DNA of 19,456 nucleotides from Streptomyces sp. NRRL F-6492. Lineage in GTDB: Bacteria > Actinomycetota > Actinomycetes > Streptomycetales > Streptomycetaceae. The DNA lies in assembly GCF_001280125.1 (NCBI RefSeq), contig NZ_LGEG01000014.1, positions 1 to 19,456 on the forward strand, written 5' to 3'. Below the pieces are notes generated by a model. The model was not told the DNA's origin, did not search any database, and was given only the letters and a program-made list of their open reading frames with translations. The translations under genes were made by a program, and so were the position numbers. The stretch's first letter is position 1, and every line of letters begins with the position of its first letter. Below, piece by piece: positions 14,910 to 19,456 of the stretch.

Positions 14910-15659
14910 CTACTTCACGGCGAGGAGCAGGGTGTCGGAGGGCGAGGCCCAGACGGTCCGGGCCTCGCCGAAGCCGGCGGCGCGGAGGGCGTCGGCGTGC
15001 CAGCGCGGGGAGGGCACGTCGCCGTCGGCGTGCTCGCCGTAGATCTCGAAGCGGCGGGCGGTGGGTCCGGCGAGGACGGGGTCCTTCGCGGCGAGGGCCC
15101 ACCAGTCGGCCCAGTCGAGGACCCCGGCGGCCTTCTCGCGGTCCATCCGGGCGTGCCGTCGCGCCCGCTCGGCGGCGTTGATGCGGGGCGTGGATTCGTC
15201 GACCATGTGGTCGGCGTTCATGAGGACGCCGCCGTCCCGGACGAGCCCGGCGAGCTGCCCGTAGAGGGCGGCGAGGGGCTCGCTGTGGAGCCAGTGCAGG
15301 GCGGTGGCGGTCAGGACGGCGTCGTACGCGTCGTACGGCAGGCCATCGGCCCACGCGGGGTCCTTGAGGTCGGCGGTCACGAAGGCGACGCGCTCGTCCC
15401 CGGCGAAGTACCCCTCGGCGATGGCGAGCAGCGCGGGATCCAGATCGACACCGGTACTGGTCGCCTCCGGGAACCTCTTGAGGAGCCGATCCGTGATACT
15501 TCCCGTACCGCACGCGAGGTCGAGGACGCGGGGCTTCGGTCCCACCACCGCCTCGACCATGTCGAGCATCACGCGGAACCGCTCCTCGCGGTCCGGCATG
15601 TACCACTCCTGCTGACGGTCCCAGCTCTGCTGCCAGGCCGCCCAGTCGGTTCCGGTCAT
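14910..15659 (-). CDS. Class I SAM-dependent methyltransferase
   Basis: This 249-aa protein starts at ATG (15657-15659) behind GGGAGGG. Motif I is VLDLACGTGS (45-54), the acidic end of strand 2 is GVDLD (70-74), then VTADLKDP and DAVLTATALHWL, as in small-molecule methyltransferases of the UbiE/trans-aconitate type. An N-terminal helix region (WQQSWDRQQEWY) may cover the active site. The substrate is unknown. It is divergent from the CGNR gene with 93 bp between starts and converges on the importer terminator. Confidence 0.9.
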   Translation of the reverse strand: MTGTDWAAWQQSWDRQQEWYMPDREERFRVMLDMVEAVVGPKPRVLDLACGTGSITDRLLKRFPEATSTGVDLDPALLAIAEGYFAGDERVAFVTADLKDPAWADGLPYDAYDAVLTATALHWLHSEPLAALYGQLAGLVRDGGVLMNADHMVDESTPRINAAERARRHARMDREKAAGVLDWADWWALAAKDPVLAGPTARRFEIYGEHADGDVPSPRWHADALRAAGFGEARTVWASPSDTLLLAVK

Positions 15660-15688
15660 CGCCGCGCCCTCCCCGCTTCGTAATACCC

Positions 15689-15718
15689 TCGAAGGGAAAA
15701 CAGCCGTTACCCCTTCGA
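15689..15718. promoter_or_regulatory. Inverted repeat TCGAAGGG-N14-CCCTTCGA in a divergent promoter region
   Basis: Perfect 8-bp arms at 15689-15696 and 15711-15718 with centres 22 bp apart, about two helical turns, suit a dimeric regulator. The site is midway between the methyltransferase and CGNR starts and could control both. Confidence 0.55.
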
Positions 15719-15752
15719 CCGAGACACTAGCCCGCCGAAGTAAGGACTACAA

Positions 15753-16412
15753 GTGGAACTGGCCCATTACTCGGATTTCGCCGTGCGTCTGGTCAACACC
15801 GAGGAGCCGGGCCGCGGCAAGGACTCCCTCGCCTCCGTCGAGGTGGTGCGGGACCTCTTCGGCGAGGCCTCCCAGATGGCCCGGCGGGTCACCGAGGCGG
15901 ACCTGCCCCGCTTCCGCGCGATCCGGACCCGATTGCGGGCGGTCTTCACCGCGGCCGACGAGGGCGACCACACGGGCGCCGTGGACCTCCTCAACTCCCT
16001 GCTCCTGGAGTTCCCGGTCAGCCCCCAGATCTCGGGCCACGACTCCCTCGACGAGGAGGGCCGCCCGCGCTGGCACATGCACCTCGCCGACCACTCCTCG
16101 AACGCGACGACGGGGTACGCGGCCATCTGCGCGATGGGGCTCGCCTTCCACCTCACCGAGTTCGGCGCGGACCGGCTCGGCCTGTGCCAGGCGCCGCCCT
16201 GCCGCAACGCCTACCTGGACACCTCCACCAACCGCTCCCGCCGCTACTGCTCGGACCGCTGCGCGACCCGCGCCAACGTGGCCGCCTACCGGGCCCGCAA
16301 GCGCCTGGAGGCCGAGCGCACGGACCGGACCGGCCTCGACCACGCCGGCCTCGACCGCACCGGCCTGACCGCCGAGACCAGCCAGGAGAGCACCACCCCG
16401 GCCGACCGCTGA
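15753..16412 (+). CDS. CGNR-type zinc finger protein (ABATE-like N-terminal domain)
   Basis: This 219-aa protein starts at GTG 15753, six bases after AAGGA. The N-terminal domain (1-135) is helical (DFAVRLVNTEEP, FRAIRTRLRAVF), as in ABATE-like ligand-binding domains. The zinc finger (about 142-186) has Cys145, Cys150, Cys166 and Cys170, with NRSRRYCSDRCATRANVAAYRARKR. The usual CGNR signature is CATR here, with cysteine and arginine kept and the middle two residues changed. This family is thought to bind DNA. The tail (190-219) is low complexity (GLDHAGLDRTGL). Its last 127 bp overlap the opposite-strand sodX gene. It may regulate the divergent methyltransferase or itself; that is inference. 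Confidence 0.88.
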   Translation: MELAHYSDFAVRLVNTEEPGRGKDSLASVEVVRDLFGEASQMARRVTEADLPRFRAIRTRLRAVFTAADEGDHTGAVDLLNSLLLEFPVSPQISGHDSLDEEGRPRWHMHLADHSSNATTGYAAICAMGLAFHLTEFGADRLGLCQAPPCRNAYLDTSTNRSRRYCSDRCATRANVAAYRARKRLEAERTDRTGLDHAGLDRTGLTAETSQESTTPADR

Positions 16413-16750
16413 CGCCCCGGCGTCACCGGCCGGTACCGCGCCCGCACCCGCCCGAGCACGAGTTCGGGCGGTACGGCCCCGAAGACCCGGCTGTCCCCCT
16501 CGGCGTCCGGGTTGTCGCCGAGCACCCACCAGCCGCCGTCGCGTCGCTCGATCAGACGCTTCACGACGAGCAGGTCCTGCTGGAGCGGATGGCGCAGCAC
16601 GGCCACGCACCCGGGCCGCAGCCGCCCGCCGTAGTGCACGAGCAGCCGGTCCCCGTGCAGCAGCGTGGGCACCATCGACACGCCCGTGACCTCGGCGATC
16701 CCGAACGGAGCCCCGGCCTCCCCCACCCGTTCCCGCCCCGACCCGCTCAT
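16286..16750 (-). CDS. sodX: Nickel-type superoxide dismutase maturation protease
   Basis: This 154-aa protein starts at ATG (16748-16750), a few bases after GGGAGGTG; an in-frame ATG at 16801 has no good site. It belongs to the S26 signal peptidase-like family: the nucleophile is Ser25 in GVSMVPTL, the general base is Lys64 in LVVKRLI, and GDNPDAEGDSR (78-88) is the conserved box E. It is expected to remove the 14-residue N-terminal extension of the NiSOD precursor so that the mature chain starts with the Ni-binding His. The C-terminal hydrophobic stretch SAGVVLSWLVSAV (116-128) may anchor it to the membrane. It is divergent from sodN, 174 bp apart. Its last 127 bp overlap the 3' end of the convergent CGNR gene. 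Confidence 0.93.
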   Translation of the reverse strand: MSGSGRERVGEAGAPFGIAEVTGVSMVPTLLHGDRLLVHYGGRLRPGCVAVLRHPLQQDLLVVKRLIERRDGGWWVLGDNPDAEGDSRVFGAVPPELVLGRVRARYRPVTPGRQRSAGVVLSWLVSAVRPVRSRPAWSRPVRSVRSASRRLRAR

Positions 16751-16869
16751 CCGGCACCTCCCGATCCGCCCGCGCACGGACCCTCCGGTCCGCTCGTCCA
16801 CTCGTACACGAGTCCCATGGTGACCCTGGACTTTTGACCTAAGCCCCAGGGGGCGCCCGCGAAAACGCC

Positions 16870-16900
16870 CTTCTCACCGAGTAATGTCCCACCTGAGAAG
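16870..16900 (+). promoter_or_regulatory. Candidate sodN promoter flanked by an inverted repeat
   Basis: CTTCTCA (16870-16876) and TGAGAAG (16894-16900) are perfect 7-bp arms with a 17-bp spacer. TAATGT (16882-16887), a likely -10, lies between the arms. A start near 16894 would give a leader of about 31 nt with GGAAGGA at 16911-16917. No -35 is recognisable. Confidence 0.45.
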
Positions 16901-16924
16901 ACGATCACGAGGAAGGACGGCTCA

Positions 16925-17320
16925 ATGCTCTCCCGCCTGTTTGCCCCCAAGGTGAAGGTCAGCGCCCACTGCGACCTCCCGTGCGGCGTGTACGACCCGG
17001 CCCAGGCCCGCATCGAGGCCGAGTCCGTCAAGGCTGTCCAGGAGAAGTACCAGGCCAACGAGGACCCGCACTTCCGGGCCCGCGCCACGGTCATCAAGGA
17101 GCAGCGCGCGGAGCTCGCCAAGCACCACGTCTCGGTGCTCTGGAGCGACTACTTCAAGCCCCCGCACTTCGAGAAGTACCCCGAGCTCAACCAGCTGGTC
17201 AACGACACCCTGAAGGCCCTCTCGGCCGCCAAGGCGTCGACGGACCCGAAGACGGGCGAGAAGGCGCTGGAGCTCATCGCCGAGATCGACCGCATTTTCT
17301 GGGAGACGAAGAAGGCCTGA
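16925..17320 (+). CDS. sodN: Nickel superoxide dismutase precursor
   Basis: This 131-aa protein starts at ATG 16925 behind GGAAGGA. Residues 1-14 are the extension removed by SodX. The mature chain starts at His15 with HCDLPCGVYDP, the nickel hook: His1, Cys2 and Cys6 of the mature enzyme. The mature length of 117 residues fits the family. The rest is a four-helix bundle (IEAESVKAVQEKYQA, ATVIKEQRAELAKHHVSVLW, FEKYPELNQLVNDTLKALSAAK, IAEIDRIFWETKK). It converts superoxide to oxygen and hydrogen peroxide in the cytoplasm as a hexamer. In S. coelicolor nickel favours sodN, and an RNA from the sodF 3' end pairs with the sodN leader when nickel is scarce; whether that occurs here cannot be seen from this window. 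Confidence 0.98.
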   Translation: MLSRLFAPKVKVSAHCDLPCGVYDPAQARIEAESVKAVQEKYQANEDPHFRARATVIKEQRAELAKHHVSVLWSDYFKPPHFEKYPELNQLVNDTLKALSAAKASTDPKTGEKALELIAEIDRIFWETKKA

Positions 17321-17336
17321 CCTTCTCGTCCCGGCT

Positions 17337-17375
17337 CCGAAGGGGTACGGCCGCTCGCCGGTCGTACCCCTTCGG
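17337..17375. terminator. Bidirectional terminator between sodN and the HAD gene
   Basis: CCGAAGGGGTACG (17337-17349) pairs with CGTACCCCTTCGG (17363-17375), a perfect 13-bp stem with a 13-nt loop. It lies 16 bp after the sodN stop and 3 bp from the stop of the convergent HAD gene. Confidence 0.88.
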
Positions 17376-17378
17376 GCG

Positions 17379-17924
17379 TTAAACGGCATGGGCTGTGGAC
17401 AGCTGCGAGATCCATGCCGTGAGCTCGGCCAGATGCTCGGGTCGCAGCCCGAGACGCGGGGCGGGCTGAATGAGGAGGGTCGGCGCTCCCCTGATGGTGC
17501 GCTCTGTGGCCCAAGCGTGGTCGAGATCGGTGAAGTCGTCGTCGATCCAGACGGCGGGGGCGTCTGCCAGCCAGGCGTCGACGTGGTCGCGCTTCCACAG
17601 GTAGCCGTTGGGGTGGCTGGTGGTGATCCGGGGACGCGGCAAGTCGACGTGCGGCAGAGGCAGGAGGCCGAGGAGCGGCCCGATGAGGGTGGTGGCGTCC
17701 TGCCGCCAGCTGGTGCACCAGACCGGGGTGACGAGGCCTGTGCCGATCACGTCCATGAGCATGGGCCCGTGGTCGGGGTTGAGCCAGACGGTGACCGGGT
17801 TGTCGGCACCGCGGCCGGTGGGGACGACGTCATGGCGTGTGTGGGTGGCCGGGGTCGAGCCGTCCGCGTCGGGGAAGGGCACGAGGACGCCGTCGATGTC
17901 GAGGAGCAGGTAGGGCGGGCGCAT
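17379..17924 (-). CDS. HAD-fold hydrolase-like protein
   Basis: This 181-aa protein starts at ATG (17922-17924) behind GGAGGT. Motif I is LLLDIDGVLVPF with Asp9 and Asp11, motif II is Thr71 or Ser72 in WCTSWRQD, a motif III lysine is probably Lys111 in YLWKRDHV, and motif IV is WIDDDF (127-131). It lacks a large cap domain. The family contains phosphatases and nucleic-acid-repair-associated HAD domains; the substrate is unknown. It is the last gene of a minus-strand set with the methyltransferase 34 bp upstream, so they are likely co-transcribed. Confidence 0.85.
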   Translation of the reverse strand: MRPPYLLLDIDGVLVPFPDADGSTPATHTRHDVVPTGRGADNPVTVWLNPDHGPMLMDVIGTGLVTPVWCTSWRQDATTLIGPLLGLLPLPHVDLPRPRITTSHPNGYLWKRDHVDAWLADAPAVWIDDDFTDLDHAWATERTIRGAPTLLIQPAPRLGLRPEHLAELTAWISQLSTAHAV

Positions 17925-17958
17925 CGGTACCTCCGGGGAAGCCGGGACGAGTGGTTGG

Positions 17959-18651
17959 TCAGAGCTTGCGGGCGCGGATCAGCAGGGTGGTGGGCCAGTG
18001 GCCCATGCGGGGGTCGTGGAACTCCTGGGCCGAGGTGAGCCAGAAGCCCGCCTGGCTGAGGCGCTTCTCCCACCGGTCCGTGGAGAACTCCCAGCGGGCG
18101 ATGGGGAGCCGGGTGCGGTCGGGAAGGGTGACGTAGTCGCGTCGAGGACGGTCGTCACCCGCGGGGCTTCGACCGCCGCGCTGCGGGTGGGGGACAGAGA
18201 AGGCGAGCACTCGCCCGGGCATGAGGCGCTGGGCGATGGCCGGGAGCAGGAGTTCGGGCGCGACGAGGCCGATGGCGCCGAAGACGGAGTAGATCGCGTC
18301 GAACTGCTCGTCGGAGGCGTGCAGGTAGTGCAGTGCGTGTCCGGCGACGAAGGTGAGATTGTTCAGCCGTCCGTAGTGGGAGCGGGCACGGCGGACCTGA
18401 AGGCCGACCAGGTCGACGCCGGTGACACGCGCGCCGTGTCGGGTGGCGAGGTGGGCGGCGTTGTGGCCGGGGCCGCAGCCGAGTTCCAGGAGTCGCGTGC
18501 CGCGCAGGTCGGGGCCGAGGACGTCAGCCCCGAGCCCCTGGCCGGGTCTCGTGGTCCATTCCATCCGGGCGGGTACGGACAGGGGTTCGGCGAGTCCGGC
18601 GGCGGTGCGTTGGAGCGCGTGGGCGTGCCAGGGGGATGCCTGGGCGAGCAC
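17959..18651 (-). CDS. Class I SAM-dependent methyltransferase
   Basis: This 230-aa protein starts at GTG (18649-18651), one base after the stop of the upstream small gene, with GGAG about seven bases before it. The frame is open much further upstream but that part lies over the other gene. Motif I is LLELGCGPGHN (54-64), the acidic residue is in TGVDLVG (77-83), then FDAIYSVFGAIGLV and LMPGRVLAFSVPHPQ. The C-terminal half has DYVTLPDRTRLPIARWEFSTD and a long tail ending RARKL. It is related to UbiE-like enzymes; the substrate is unknown. Translation is probably coupled to the damaged gene upstream, and the HAD gene follows 34 bp later. Confidence 0.85.
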   Translation of the reverse strand: MLAQASPWHAHALQRTAAGLAEPLSVPARMEWTTRPGQGLGADVLGPDLRGTRLLELGCGPGHNAAHLATRHGARVTGVDLVGLQVRRARSHYGRLNNLTFVAGHALHYLHASDEQFDAIYSVFGAIGLVAPELLLPAIAQRLMPGRVLAFSVPHPQRGGRSPAGDDRPRRDYVTLPDRTRLPIARWEFSTDRWEKRLSQAGFWLTSAQEFHDPRMGHWPTTLLIRARKL

Positions 18652-18652
18652 G

Positions 18653-19010
18653 TCAGATCTCCAGGAGGTGGAGGACGTCGGTGAGGTGGCGGCGGACGGC
18701 CTTGAGGTAGGCGGGGTCGGTTGTCGGGTCGTTGATCCAGCGGATGGCCTGCTCCATGAACCACTCGACGGCCCACATGCGGTGCCAGCCCAGGGCCCAG
18801 GTCTCGGCGGTGAGCCCGGCGCGCGGGGCGAGGGCGTCGGGGGTACCACCGGCGGTGACGTACTGCTCCAGGAAGCGCGCTTGCGCGCGCAGGGCTCGAT
18901 GGTGCCGTGTCGGTTGGCGAGGTCGAGCAGGGCACCGCTGGCGTCGGCCTGCTCGACCTCGCCAGCGCGCGGGTTTCACCCTCGCCGGCGTCGCCGTGCT
19001 GCTCGCTCAC
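18653..19010 (-). pseudogene. Small conserved-looking gene interrupted by two frameshifts
   Basis: Only the last part, from about 18895 down to the TGA at 18653, is open in the final frame (ALRAQARFLEQYVTAGG, AETWALGWHRMWAVEWFME, YLKAVRRHLTDVLHLLEI). Before it, another frame reads EVEQADASGALLDLANRHGTIE (about 18960-18895), and before that a third frame reads from a GTG at 19010 (SEQHGDAGEGETRALA). Restoring one base near 18960 (GC-GAG to GCC-GAG) and one near 18895 (GAG-CC to GAGGCC) yields a continuous 119-aa helical protein. High third-position GC follows the frame changes. Its stop is one base before the methyltransferase start. It is either a recent pseudogene or two sequencing errors. 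Family and function are not recognised; the true start is uncertain. Confidence 0.7.
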
Positions 19011-19370
19011 GGCGTGAAGCCACTGCCCGCATGTTCCACACCCGCACCGGCACGTCTCTGGTCGGGGCAGAGGACGTGGATGTCGTACGCCAAAGCGCCG
19101 GGGACTTCCGTGCGACTGACGAGCGCATCGGCGGAGGTGCGGCTTGCCTATGGGCATCGCAGACCTCGCCGACGCTCCCGCACCACGCTGCTCGCACTGC
19201 CACAGGACTGCGGACAATGCGGGATCGCTGTTCTCGTCGCGCTGGGTTGAATGTCAGTCCGGAGCGATGAGGCCCAAACCGCGCATCTGCTTCGCTGCGA
19301 TGGGTGTCGGGTGCGAGCAAGCGGGCGAGCAGTGGACACGCGAGCTGCTACCGGGCCTCAGTGAGCCTTT
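19011..19370. other. Stretch with no supported gene
   Basis: Several short frames are open on both strands but none shows a ribosome binding site, a family motif or consistent third-position bias. On the minus strand the frame of the frameshifted gene stays open to 19217 and includes a Cys-rich TCRCGCGTCGQW, which may be an upstream extension of that gene or chance. The region may contain decayed coding sequence. Confidence 0.5.
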
Positions 19371-19456
19371 TCAGCGTTGCCTCTCCAGGGTGAGGATCGC
19401 GGCGGTGATCGCGCTGAGGCGGGTTGGGCTGCAGCGGGCGTGGCGGAGGATTCGCC
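19371..19456 (-). CDS. C-terminal end of an unidentified gene (partial)
   Basis: The minus strand enters from the right edge and reads 27 codons, including RILRHARCSPTRLSAITAA and ending ILTLERQR before a TGA (19371-19373). Arg/Leu richness and third-position GC are coding-like. A transposase-type or other DNA-binding C-terminus is possible but cannot be named from so few residues. Confidence 0.4.
   Translation of the reverse strand, partial: RILRHARCSPTRLSAITAAILTLERQR

Noticed and set aside
18976..19320. 114-residue minus-strand open frame
   Set aside because: It ends in an Arg-rich run opposite and across the better-supported start of the frameshifted gene and has no binding site or motif.

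Overview
The window is very GC-rich with strong third-position GC bias, GTG starts, several apparently leaderless promoters and short intergenic gaps. Together with the nickel superoxide dismutase pair, the PadR/DUF4097 pair and the trypsin/MoxR cluster, this points to a Streptomyces or close relative. From memory, the order malic enzyme, glutamate-type ABC transporter, methyltransferase, CGNR protein, sodX, sodN matches the S. coelicolor region around SCO5254-SCO5262. This is core chromosome; only the last 1.5 kb looks variable or damaged.

Layout. 1-4379 (minus strand): a four-gene block of a Trypco1 protein, a trypsin-like protease with a VMAP-C-like tail, a MoxR AAA+ ATPase and a SAV_2336-type protein cut by the window edge. 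I read it as an NTP-dependent, protease-effector conflict or signalling system of the type predicted computationally in actinobacteria. 4488-5600: a 61-aa DUF6104-like protein and a convergent 271-aa membrane-associated protein, separated by a 21-bp repeat array. 5750-7565: a DUF4097 protein and a PadR regulator behind a promoter with CGATAT operator-like repeats. 7614-10067 (minus): a secreted GH5 endoglycoceramidase-like hydrolase and an MDR oxidoreductase. 10393-11601 (minus): malic enzyme. 12138-14847 (plus): lipoprotein, permease and ATPase of a polar amino acid (probably glutamate) importer. 14910-16412: divergent methyltransferase and CGNR zinc-finger regulator. 16286-17320: sodX and sodN, divergent. 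17379-19010 (minus): HAD protein, methyltransferase, and a small gene that needs two single-base corrections to read through. 19371-19456: the C-terminal end of an unidentified gene.

How the genes work together. SodX matures the NiSOD precursor made by sodN. The three transporter genes form one importer, divergent from malic enzyme, which links C4-acid and pyruvate metabolism. PadR probably represses its own DUF4097-padR operon. In the trypsin/MoxR block, the MoxR ATPase and SAV_2336 protein are the likely NTP-driven sensor or chaperone part, and the trypsin protein with its Trypco1 partner the likely effector part. This division of labour is inference from family knowledge.

The strongest points for a second look are the conflict-type block with related 21-bp repeats on either side of it, a hairpin covering the Shine-Dalgarno of the GH5 gene, the convergent CGNR/sodX coding overlap, several perfect inverted repeats at promoters, and the doubly frameshifted gene near the right end. 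No tRNA, rRNA, CRISPR array or complete insertion sequence was found.
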